Assembly (NCBI GenBank): GCA_964017155.1
Contig: OZ024866.1
Location: 19,133,404 to 19,197,403 of the forward strand
From: Oasisia sp. SBJ-2009
Lineage: Eukaryota; Annelida; Polychaeta; Sabellida; Siboglinidae
DNA length: 64,000 nucleotides
Reading direction: 5' to 3'
Shown here piece by piece: positions 1 through 24,400 of the stretch; within the stretch, counting starts at the first letter, position 1; each line of letters opens with the position of its first letter. Position numbers and translations under genes: made by a program. Under the pieces are notes generated by a model. That model had not been told where the DNA came from, did no database searches, and was given only the letters and a program-made list of their open reading frames with translations.

Positions 1-219
1 ATGATGTAGATATGTATCACTGTGTTGATGTTTTCTTCTCTTGGATAATCTGTATGACGATACTACAGTGCAGTAGTCAATAGTGATATAGTGGTTACTA
101 AAATAATACTCAAACAAAACCTGAAAGAATTCTGGTAATTGCATACAAACAATTTCAGATGTTAGTAATTATCTAAGAAAATTTTAATTATGTAATAAAT
201 TCTGTTGTACTTTTTGCAG

Positions 220-12432
<12,213 letters not shown>

Positions 12433-12754
12433 TGTCTTCAACCACACTCAGTGACAAGTGGCTCACACGACGGTCTTTCTGATCACTTGATGTACTCGAA
12501 TACTTGAACACACAGCTGCAGTGGCACAATACCCAGAATGCACTTTGTAGTCGTCCAGAACACATGCTTCAGTCATTCACAACACACGCCTCAGTCATGC
12601 TTAACACACTCATTAGTCAACTTAACACATGCTTCTGCATCCATAGCATACACCTCAGTCATCCATGTTCATTGCCATCCTCAGTTACCATAAGTGTGGT
12701 TGGTCATCTACTGCGTACATTTAGTCATCGTCTACGTACAGGTGTCCCTTGTTC

Positions 12755-13100
12755 AGTTATCCCATGGTATGATAGACACATTCAGCCAGCCTATGGTATG
12801 ATAGGCACATTCAGCCAGCCCATGGTATGATAGGCACATTCAGCCAGCCCATGGTATGGCAGGCCACATTCAACCATCTCATGGTATGGTGGGCCACATT
12901 AAGCCGTACCATGATAGTCCAGATTCAGCCAGCCAATGGCATAATAGGCCACATTCAGTCATCCTGCGGTATGGTTGGCCATATTCGGACATCTCATGGT
13001 ATGACAGGTCACATCCAGTGATCCCGTTGTACGATAGGCCAAATTCAGCCACCCTATGGTATGGCAGGCCAAATTCAACCATCCCATGGCCACATTAAGT
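12755..13100. repeat. Degenerate ~30-bp tandem repeat in the NEDD4 3' UTR region
   Basis: About eleven imperfect units of the type CATGGTATGATAGGCACATT plus CAGCCAGCC lie in a row. Divergence between units suggests it is older than the intronic arrays. Confidence 0.85.
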
Positions 13101-13369
13101 GTATGACACCCATCCCCTGGGTACAGTTGGCCATATTCAGTCATTCCATAAGTTAGTTGGTCACATTCAGTTTGATTCTATTTGTATTGATAAATGTTTC
13201 CCAGGAAACGGTTGGTCTCTGTAAATGTTTCCCTGGTACTGTAATGTTGTTTTTGCTAAATGATTCATTGTATGTGCTTAGTCTCGGTAAATGTGCGTGT
13301 TTTTATAATATTTCAAAATGCCGGTGTTGGTGTCTGTGTACGGATATGCCAACTTTGGCATAATCAGGC

Positions 13370-13775
13370 CGCATCACCTCCCAGGCACCCATGTCTGGCC
13401 CCTTGGTGTTGATTACCCAGGCTCCACGAGGTGGCAGCACCTTTTAGCCCCTTACCTAATGAAATAAAAACTAAAATAAAGATACACTTTTATAAGATAA
13501 TACTATGTTATTTTAAAGTATTTAACATTAAACTTATATTCACACAAACATAAACAAATCTGCATTTGTTAATGAAGCAGGCATTATGGCACAATTAGCC
13601 TCGATCACTCGGTAAAGTGGCAGCACTTTTAGTCCATCACACGGATAACATTCAAAACCAGCTAAGTTACCAGACAATCTTCTCGGTGAAGTTACGCAGC
13701 CAAGTGAGAGTCGTTTAAGCGAGACCAGTTTCCCCTCATCTGCCGTTTGGTCATGTTTTTGCAGCTGGTAGCTGT
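13370..13775 (-). repeat. Dispersed repeat copy (family A)
   Basis: Shares GATTACCCAGGCTCCACGAG, GGTGGCAGCAC and GAAGTTACGCAGCCAAG with the copies near 3650, 24350, 50780 and 51720-52230. The family is AT-rich with a conserved GGTGGCAGCAC core. Confidence 0.6.
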
Positions 13776-15303
13776 TCAATGTTTTAACATATGTTGATGG
13801 CTCACTCGGTAGATTGTTCTACTTGTTGCCAACATTAGACAAAACATATGTTGTGATGGCTCACCCGGCAGACTTTTCTACATGTAGCAGAAAGATGCCA
13901 ACATTGGACAAAGTGAGTTATGAACCACCCTCCAGAAGTCACCACTGGTACTATATTCACTGTACTAGAAACTAATTCACGAACAACATTGATAACTGGT
14001 GCGTTTTATTTCATGCTATAGATTGGAGGTTCTAGCAGAATTTCTTATGCACTATGCACATACAGTCGACCGCAACTACAAAATGTAGTTTCTTTTGTGA
14101 CAATCGTTATATACAAGTATTACTGGTCATAGTTGTACCAAATCTACTAGCGATTTTTATACTAATTACTATTTTCTGGAATGTCACTACTTGTAATTTT
14201 TAAGAATGGTGTTTTTAAGCATTGTAAATGTGTGGTCTATCTGAGTGTTGTTGCCACAAGCGACTAACTTGTGCAACTAGAATTGTGTCGAAGTATAAAT
14301 ATTTAATAATGGCTTTATTATATTATTGTCGTGATCACCTATAAACGGTTTCGGAATATATTTGTACTGTTGTGATTGGAATGAATAATGATGTTATGTG
14401 TAATTGGTTGATACATCATGTTTGTTGAAAACAGCAGCCAGCATTTTTGCCTTTTCTTGTCACAAACAGATGAGTTGTATAGACAGGTAAATGTATAAAC
14501 AGGTTTAATTGTATAAACATGTTGTTTTTCTTCACTGATGGCTTATGTGTACCACAAATCTACCTTTTTAACAGTTGTGCAGTTATTTTGGTTGTATGAG
14601 TTAGGTGAACATATCAAGTGCACCAACATATTTTTTATTGTTATTAATGTGGATTTTTTCCAGTGAACCACAGATGTTTTATACTTACCAAGTCTTGGGA
14701 TTTTTGTGTTGTAAATTTTATGTCATTAACATAATAACAGTCTTCAGAAGTATATTTTTGTAAAGTATACACTACAATTTAAGAAAGCAAATCAAAAGTA
14801 ATAGAAAACCAAAAACATGACCATTATAAAAGGTTGCAAGATGGGTATCAAAGTTGTAAATAAATTAATTATAATTTTACATAGCTGCATGGGGTCGACG
14901 TGTGTATACAATCATGGCTACTCTCCCCTTTGTAAGTGTACTTTCCACAAATTCCTTCTCTAGGTATACACGATGTCCATGACATTTGCAGGTGAACCCC
15001 ACCCCCCCCCCCCCAACCCGTGTTCTGGTGTTTGCAGGAGTTTGCTATATTTTAACTGGCTACTTTGAGCAGCTATATTTTAACTACGTTCGTACCAGTT
15101 TTTCATTTGAAAATCCCTTTAATGACCTTCTACTTTTACCTTGGTGTGGAAAGGATTTTGTAAATAATGTCTCTTGTCACCATTGTGTCTTGGAGAAACA
15201 TGAAATATTTGAGTATTTTTGATGTTGTGATTGATTACCTTATAGCATCGAACCACTACTGTACTGTATATTCAAGTGATATGTTACTGCTGTATTTAAT
15301 AAA

Positions 15304-18300
15304 CTTTTATCAAATGTTTTCAGTATGTCTTCTCTATTGTGGAAGTGGGACACAATAGTACAGTTTACAGGGCACACGTTTTGTCTGCCTCCATATTAAT
15401 GTTATGCTGTTTTTGTCATTTTCATTCATTATCTGGTTCCCAATGACTTGAATGAGCTATGAATTCTTTCGCATACAGGCGTATGAGCCACAGCAGAAAC
15501 CTATCGTAAATTGTATAAGTTTCCACCCAACAAAAAAAATCACCCAGGTGGGAAGTATTATGCAGATGTTACTATTTACAAAACTTGCATGTTACAGTAA
15601 TTATGACTTTGAATACGCTTTCAGACAAGGTGGGGACCAATTGTGCATGGTCTTATGTATTGCTCACCAGAAAAGAAATACTACCAAGCACTAAGTATAC
15701 ATACTCCGAATGAGGTGTAATGGTTGACAAGAGGTCATGTATGGTAGCTAGTTACTAGCTATACAGGTCGTTGTGGTTCATTCATGTAGTTGTGGCAGGC
15801 TGTCAGATGCAGTTCGAGTCCATCTAAGCCTATTGGGAGTTGTCAATCTTGTTTCTCCTATTATATAACCACAATAATTTGTTGATTATTGAGTCAGTTT
15901 TTTAGAAGAGTTCTGCTCAGATTCCATGAAAGGGTTTCTTATTTCCCTGCACGAGATCTTTTACTTCCCCCAGCACCAGACAGAAGGGACCAACGAGTAC
16001 TAAATCACCACCAAATAGCACCAGGAATTGAAAGCTAGTCATCCAGTGCCTGTTTACTCTCTGAATAAGTTGTTCTTTTTAGTAAACAAACAGACAGGTA
16101 AATGGAAAACCCCTTGCTGACAATTGGTCAGCTACTGTTAACCCGACTTCTCTGTCTCTACCGTAGTATAACTGAGCCTCTCAACTAACTGCAGCATTTG
16201 TTATCACCCAGCTCTTTTTTGAGTAACTGTACATAACAAGTCTCATGCGTTGCCACCAAGATCACTGGTTTACCAGTACAAATTATGTCCAAATGTATCC
16301 AATGTGCAATTTTGAGGAAAGCTTATGCTGTTACTGCTGATTCTGATCACCCACTCTACTCGTACTGTCTTCCGTCTGGAAAGCAGTGCCAGTGCACAAA
16401 ATGCAAAAGGGTTCGGTACAGGAAAAATGTTGTGCCTGCGGTTATCAGAACGTTGAACTAGTAATACTGACATCTGCATTTCATCTCTTTTTTGACAATT
16501 TTGTACATATTTTAAATATACATTTAATGTGTGCTATATTACTTGTACACGAGATCATGAGTTGTATGTCGAATATCCTTCTTCAGACAAAATAGTTAAT
16601 TGAATAGCCATGAACCGTTGTGACAGAATAAGTGCTATGAGCTCTTTGTTTAGGCTATACCAGCACAGTAAAAGACAACACTTGTTATACATTAAAGCCA
16701 CCAGGAGTCGTGTTTGTTTTGATATGTTCAAAACATCTCTAGTCTCCATTCCCAGCCACAATAACATGCCACATCACATCTCATTGTTTATTTATGTCCA
16801 CAACATAAATACACACAGCAGAGAGTTATATCAACTCGAGTTCAACACCATTACACCAAATAATTGTGTGACTATTTTATTCCCAACCACGTCTTTCCTA
16901 GCAGTCAAAAATCTTACAAAAAATATAAAATTTTAACATAGTATATCCGTAACTTTAGACTGCCACACTCACACAACTTCACATGTAAATACTACAGTTG
17001 ATGGATGACACTGAAAGGAGTTTTAAACATTGGATACTTCTACTGTCGTAAGCACCAGGGATGGTTGCAATACTTCATCTGAACAGTATCGCATATTACT
17101 AAAATGGTTAAGAAACTATTTTGCAAAACTCAAAATGGCTACAATACTTTAAATTAAACTCTAAATAAGATATTCAACTTATGGAATAACTTGAACGGAA
17201 AATGTGTCAGGTGATGACACCGATGTGCCAAGTGATGACACCGATGTGCCAGATGATGACACCAATGTGCCAGGTGATGACACCGATGTGCCAGGTGATG
17301 ACACCAACGTGCCAGGTGATGACACCAATGTGTAGAATTAGAGAGGTGATGCCACGCTCAACACACCAGTTGGCTCCATTCATTCTTATATCGTTTTAAT
17401 AAACCAGAGTTCAATAACTTTTGTCTTATCATCATACTATATCATATAACAACACAGTACGATCTGCAGTGTTTCTAGTAGAGTATTCACAACACCTTGA
17501 GAAGTATTGCAGTCATCCCTGACGCGTAAAAGTAAAACTGAACTACATAAATCCACGAGATCCTGTGTTAAGAATAAAGAAACTTCACACTACCTACGCA
17601 TTTCTTAAACTTAACAGAAATTCTGCAAAGATTTCAAGCGCAACGTTCTCAAAATGTATTTCAACACACCCCAGAACGACTCTGCAAAATCGATAAAATT
17701 CACGATTAGAATAAGTTTTGTACCAGACATCTTACAAATACTCGATTTTAAGAGTTTATAGAAGAACGTATCATGTCATCGTCCAGGTTATGTGCCACCG
17801 GGGTCAAGCACTTTGACAGAACTGGGTTTGTTGGAGCCGCACAACTATAGCAACGCTCCGTCAGTGAGACAACACAAAATAGATTGGCTAGAAGAGAGGC
17901 TATCAACACGTGACATCATATATACAGGTACAGAAGGCTACGACTGACACGCCTTACTCTGGGTAAATTACTTACTGAGGTCACAGTTAACGACACATTT
18001 AAGAGCAATTACGTCACTCAAACGTACCCAAAGTCATTGGAACCATGGCACCCATGAACCACATCCACAGAAAAGCCACATTTCCTGCCTAATGCATCGC
18101 CTATAGAATTTTTATAGTTTCTTTATATATAAATGCTACAAAGATGACGATCACTAGCCACGCACTGCTCGTTTCGTGAGATTGAGCAACAACAATTGTA
18201 AATATATTTATAAATAAAGAAACTATTTCATAATATCAAAACATCCTTCTAGCACGGTGTGGACAACTGATAACTACCAGTACTACCAAACAAGTTTTGA

Positions 18301-18460
18301 GTTTCGACACCTTTCAAACGTTCCAGAGCGCTGCTGCTGCTGCATTACATGCCGGCTTCACTTAACACTTTCTACCGCTAAGGCTTCAGAACCAACCAAG
18401 GGAACCTACGAATTACGCTACTTACGTAAGGACTACTTTGTGCTAACTACGACAGTCTCG
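15304..18460. other. Convergent NEDD4-GATAD2 spacer, including probable GATAD2 3' UTR
   Basis: I see no conserved coding sequence. GATAD2 is read leftward, so its 3' UTR must lie here; a minus-strand AATAAA occurs near 16790 but its use is unproven. Six 21-bp units (GTGCCAGGTGATGACACCRA) stand at 17202-17335. Confidence 0.4.
17202..17335. repeat. 21-bp tandem repeat, about six copies
   Basis: Unit ATGTGCCAGGTGATGACACC plus one base, nearly identical between copies. It lies downstream of GATAD2, perhaps in its 3' UTR. The 21-bp period keeps a frame open but there is no sign of a real protein. Confidence 0.9.
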
Positions 18461-21400
18461 TTATGTCCGCCACAGTACCGTGCCTCCGGGCATGGAGCGC
18501 GGGATCATGTCGAGGAGATACTGGCGCTGCAGGTCAGCCTTTGTGAGGGCGCTGGCGGGGAACGGGAATGCCATGCGCGGGTTGAAGGCCGCCAGGGCGC
18601 CTCCTGAACGCAACTGTGCCTGGTGCGCCTCGATCAAGTTCTGGTGGTGGCGCATCTGCTCCGTCGTCGGCTTGAAGTTTGTCGTCAGATTCATCGGCGC
18701 CGCCGTGTGAGCGACGGAGTGGTGCGCCAGCGGTGCCGTCGTCGTGGCCGTCGCGGCAGCAGCAGCAGCAGCAGCTGCTGCGGTGCTCTGCGCCTGGATG
18801 CGCTGCTCAATCTCCTGCTCCTGCTGGAGCGCCTTCACGAACGCGCTCTTCAGTCGGTTCGTGTGCTCTTGCTTCAGCGCCTTCTTCTGATTCGTCGTCA
18901 CGCACAGCTCGCAGATGACGCTCTTCGAGCCCGGCTTGTCGCGCTTCCACACGGGCGTGAAGTCTGTGCCGCACTGGACACAGACGAACGGGTTGAAGAC
19001 GTACTTCACCTCTGGTCGCTTCTCACCTCTCGCCCGGGCGTCGATGTCTACGATGTGTTTGACAACCTCCTCCAGCCCCGCCAGCATGATGAACTCGTTG
19101 CCAGCGAGACTCGGCATGAAGTTCATCTCTGGGGGTGGGGGTTTCGGGGGCGGGATCTGCAGGAGGGTTTTCTCGAGCTGTTTGCGTAGGGCGAGCTTCG
19201 CGGCGGCCTGGCGCTGCGCCGGCGTCTGTTCCGGCACAACCGGCGCCACCTGTTGTCGGTAACCGGATATCAGATTCTGTTGCGAATTCGTCGACAGGCC
19301 CCGCAATCCCAGAATGCCCATCGGTGCTGCTGAATTCGGAGCGGAGTGTCGCGGCGCCATGATGAGAGGTGGCGGCCCCTGCTGGGCGTGTGTGGCGGGA
19401 AGTGTGCGGGCGTGGCTCGTGTGCGCCGGCCCACGCATTATCTGAATAGATGAGTTGGCGTGTGCGTTTACCTTGCTGTGTGCCAGCTGCTGTTGTTGCT
19501 GCTGTTGTTGTTGCAGCCCGCTGCGAACCAGCGGCGGCGGCAGAACTGTCTGTGTCTGATGACGCGACGCCTGCTTGTTCGTCGCTGGCACAGCGTCGTG
19601 CAGATGCTGCATCAGCTGGCTCTGTCGAATCTTCTTCAGCAGCACGAGCTTCGCGTCCTCGTTGCGAAGTTCCTCCTTGAGTCGCTTCACGAGATGTCGA
19701 TGTTCCTTCAGCTGCTGCGGCGTCATTTCCAACTTCGTTATGTCGTTTGACATGTCGACGTCGTCGTCGGACAACATGATGACATCCGGGGACGATTCCG
19801 ACACGACCTTGTTCCCCGTGCTAAGATCCATCGGACAATCCCCGTTCTCCTTGTCACTATCCGAGTTGCTATTGTCCACGATGGGTTTCAAAACTTTCTC
19901 ACTTCCAATGCCATTCACGTTGGTGGCGGCTTTTGGAATGTCCACTGTCTTCGTGGACTGGTCTACCACATGCTCCTTTTCTTTTGAGCTAGTTTTCTTG
20001 GCCACTGCATCGTTTAGCTTTTCCACATCCTTTGCTACACTGTCAGGAGTTTCAGTTTGATTATTGTCCTTACTATCCTTACTGTCCTTGCTGTCCTTGC
20101 TGTCCTTGTTGTCATTCCTATCACCGTCTAATTTCTCTGCATTTTTTGTACTTGTTTCTTCTACCGAGTTGTTTTTAACACATGTTTCATCAGGTGGTTC
20201 TGTTTCAGACACGTCTTTCTTTTCACTAATGGCATCTTCCTTCTTTTCTCCTTCACAATTGTTTTTGTTGTCTTCCGACATCGTTGTGTCCGGCGTACTC
20301 GACTTATCTGGTACAGCTTCTTTGCATGTCTCAGTTTTTGTATCTAATGTGTCACCGTCTGTGTCACTGTCTGGTGGCACTTTGTCACCATCTGGTGACA
20401 CAGTTGGCTTGTTGGCTTCCACTACTTCCTTGTCCTCACTTTTGGATTTCTCAGTTGTTGGGCTGGTTTCATGGTTGTCCTTGCCAAAGCTGGTCTCTGT
20501 GCAGACCCTATCAAAACATACATCACCACATTAATTATATATCAGCACAAACCAAGACATCTGGGGTCGAAATAACGGGTGTCCGGCAGTCCGAGGACTG
20601 CCAAAATTTCAGTCGGACTGCCAAAGATGGCATCAGCAGCAGTCCGACGGACACCCGCCAAATTCGGGAATATTTTTGCAATTTTGTATTCACAATGTCG
20701 ATCTTCGACAACGGCCCCTATTGGCATACATGTTAAGTCTCCCGCATTCGGCGGGAGACTCCCGCAATTAAAGAAAATTCCCCTGATCTCCCGCGCAGGA
20801 GAACCAATCTCTTTCATCGTAACGTAAGTGAACAAATTTGCGGGAGCGTCCGGCTTTTACCAGTTTTCAGTCCAACCAAATTTGGCCAAAACAAACAAAT
20901 TGTACGTAATTTAGCTTACTGGGTGCGGATAATTGGTTTATTTCTGACTGGGCATTGTCTCAAATGTTTTTCAGAGTCACCTCACAATGAATAGCAATGC
21001 CAGTTAACTAATTGCAATCGAGCCTGAGACTGAGCTAAAGCTCACAGACACCGCCGGGCGCTCGCCAGCGCTGACAACGATTTGAACAAGTACAAGGCCT
21101 ACACCTTGCATGGACAAGGCTGACATTGTTTATCAGCCTTATAGAATCGCCGCAAGCCGCGTCGATACCGTATTATCGCCCACTGTGTACGTTCCCATCT
21201 TGTAGAACAAAGTGAAATCCGTTTACATCTTTACAAATTATGTCCATCCATACATCTACACCACATGTGCATGTTTGTAAAAGTATGTACTTTTGCTAAG
21301 CGCTTTCTTATTTGAGTAAATTTGACATGTAAATGGAAAAACATAATGAACAGACGAAAGCATGGTTATTTAAATGGACTATTTAAATATCTCCATTCGT

Positions 21401-24400
21401 GCCTATGTTACCATGGCTCAGTCCAGCTCATAAAATAATGAATTCCATATTCAAGTTTTACATGTAAATATTGTGTTAGTTGTGTAATAAAATATCATGT
21501 AGATGCTGATGCTTTTCATGCAAGGGATTCTTTGCAACCAATGATACATATCAGAAGCTGAACAAATATGCCTATGTTAGGCCTATACCTAGAACACAAG
21601 AAGTAATTTACTGAACATTATAATATTTATTGTTCTATAACCAAGCCTTCTTTTTAATTCACGAGGGCCAAACAGCAACATATAATTTTTTATGAGATTA
21701 GCAGGGAATTTATTATATTATATTTGTGGTATTATGACTAGTGATAATAAAACATTTTTGTTAATATTGAATATTGTTCATGGCTCCAAAAATGGTTTTG
21801 CTCATTTCGGAGGATGAATGAAAGGAAAAAGGTAATTACGCTCGCAGATATGATTGAATGCTAATTAAAAACACTCTGGATTGTATATAATGCACTGTCA
21901 GTAAATGTAACAAGTGGGAAGACTTGTTTGTTTACGCATCCATCTTGGATCAAGTCCGTTGCAGTTATTAATCTGATGCCATCCTTAATCATATTACAAT
22001 TTAGAGAAGCCATCAGCTTATGGATGTGTGTCTTACTGTGGTTTAACCCATTTTATCCGGAATACGATTCTAGTCGTAGTTACCCTTTTTATCCGGAATA
22101 CGATTCTGGTCGTAGTTTGCACTTGGCACGGCTTCCCCGCACTCTGACGTTTTGGAATCCCATTGGCTGGTTAACACCGAATGACGTCAGTATATCGGGA
22201 TCACTAGGAAACCCATATTTTTCAACCAATCAGTGGCCTTCTTTGGGTATTTGCCGTCCAAAGTCGGCACCCCCAAGCCAAAGTGAAATCAAAGATGGCG
22301 TCGAGTCGCAAAGATCGTTAAATGTTGACGTATTTCGAAGGATAACTCCATTGATTTACTTCATACTGTTGATGACAAGAAGGCAAACAAGTGGATAGCC
22401 GATATAAGATGGACGGTTATGGTATTTGATGCGATATTTGTCCGTGAAGACATACTTTGAAGCCATCGAAGTGGGGTCGACCGACAACGGCATTAATTTT
22501 CGCTCACCGCGCCGGTTTTTTTGCGCCAAACAAAGTTAAGATTATTTCCAACGATGGTAACTACTTCATCAATAAAGTGACGTTGAAATGTTCACCAACG
22601 TTGTTACTTTAGAGTACTTATTTATTAGTTATAAGAAATAAGCCACACAATTATACATCGTTGACAGAAAATATTTCACAAATTTGCATAATTCCGCTCA
22701 GCGGCGCCACACGTTGGCGATTCAATCGACTGACATGGGGGTTATTACAAACAATTTTACATTATGAGATTATTATCCAAGATATGTGGACAAGTTGTAT
22801 ACCTTTGTTTTCAGCAGAGAGTAATGCATAAAATAAAGTCAACTTGCTCGTTGACATGTTGTCTCCTTCTTGGCGAAAATGTCAGGTGAAAAGTAATGTG
22901 ACGAACCTCAACATAGGTTTGAATTTATTGGGCATGTTTTGTCATATGCCACATAAAATATATATGATAAAACTATGAGTTTGTCAATGCGACTTGATAG
23001 TTTATTTTATCTACTTTCTAAAGGTATATCACATTTAAAAATTGATTGAGAAATAATAAAGTTATGTCCATTTTAAATGAAGGCCTGTCATTTTTTATTG
23101 CTGACAGATTGATTTGAGGAAATGATCAGGAACTGGCTGCAACTCGTCTGCACTAGCTTCAGGATAAAATGGGTTAAGTCAACTTAGATAAAATATGTCT
23201 GGCATTTATTGTAATAGGCTAAGAGGTAACGCCATAACGGTGACGCTCATCAGCTGAAATGGTTGTACCTATTATTTTCCGTGACTTCCTAATAACGTTA
23301 CGTAGTAATTTGTTTGATTTAAAAATATTGTGTTTGTCGTGTTATTTTCAATTTTGCTTAAACAAATTAAGGGCCATTTTCAGGACAGCCAGATATCTCT
23401 GAGGACTGCCAGATTTCTCAACTAGGCAGTCCTGCTGACTGCCAGATATTTTGGAGTTATTTCTACCCCTGCATCTGGGTTAAGATTACAGTATGTCATC
23501 CACCTCATCTAACCTGGTATCAAGTCCTTATTTCTTATTCTTCACACAAGCCACACACAAAAATGCCAATGCCCCATTTATTTTCCTTGTGAATTTAATC
23601 CAAAACGAATAAAGTTCAACAAATGGGGTATACAGTAGAACCTGTCTTCAGCGGCCCCCGTGATGAGCGACCACCTGCTATGTACGGACAGTTTTCCGAT
23701 GTCCCGATCACTTTTCAACGGATATGTCCCTGAGATGAGCGGCCACCTGGTGGACGCGGACAGCGATTTTTTGTTATTTTTCACCTGCTAGGGCAGACAG
23801 TGAACGTTATTTTGAAAAATAAATTGCGATAATATTTTAAAGATGGCAACGACCATTTCCTATTCACTACAATGGATGCTGGGAACGGAGAAAGCGCGCC
23901 GGATCTCGACCCACAGCTGGTGACCTATTTAAATTTACAACCACTCTCGCAATCGATCTATCCACACTTATTTAATTTTTCTCCAAGTTTCTAGTTATGT
24001 CGAGCAATAACAAACGTAAGATAGGCCTACTGAGTGTATGCTAAGTTTCATGTTAGTTTAGGTAAAACAACAATTTCTGAAGCTCATTTATGTAGTGACG
24101 CCACGATAAAATATTGACGTTACGACGCGGTAATCCACGGCCTGCACGTTACCGGCGCCGGTGATGTCGAGTTACAACGATTTTGATTTGTGAATTGTAT
24201 TATTTAAATGAATTTAAATTATTTTATTTTGTAACCTAGCATGTGCATGTGTATATAAGTTATCAGACAAGAAGTTTGACGGCTGTAAGAAGTCGTTTTC
24301 ATGGTTAGATTAGACAGTAAATGATCGTTTTGCGCCGCTGAAACGATAAACAAAATGGCGACCGCTGCATGATTACCCAGACGCCGTGAGGTGGCAGCAC

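Larger units (their letters stand above)
12433..15303 (+). other. Probable NEDD4 3' UTR with poly(A) signal candidates
   Basis: No coding sequence follows the TAG at 12430-12432. AATAAA occurs at 15298-15303, with earlier candidates near 13468 and 14864, so the UTR could run about 2.9 kb. Extent is inferred only. The stretch contains a roughly 30-bp repeat and a dispersed repeat copy, listed separately. Confidence 0.35.

Noticed and set aside
18623..20534. Plus-strand frames over GATAD2
   Set aside because: Shadows of the GATAD2 coding exon, whose minus-strand frame shows clear p66 domains.
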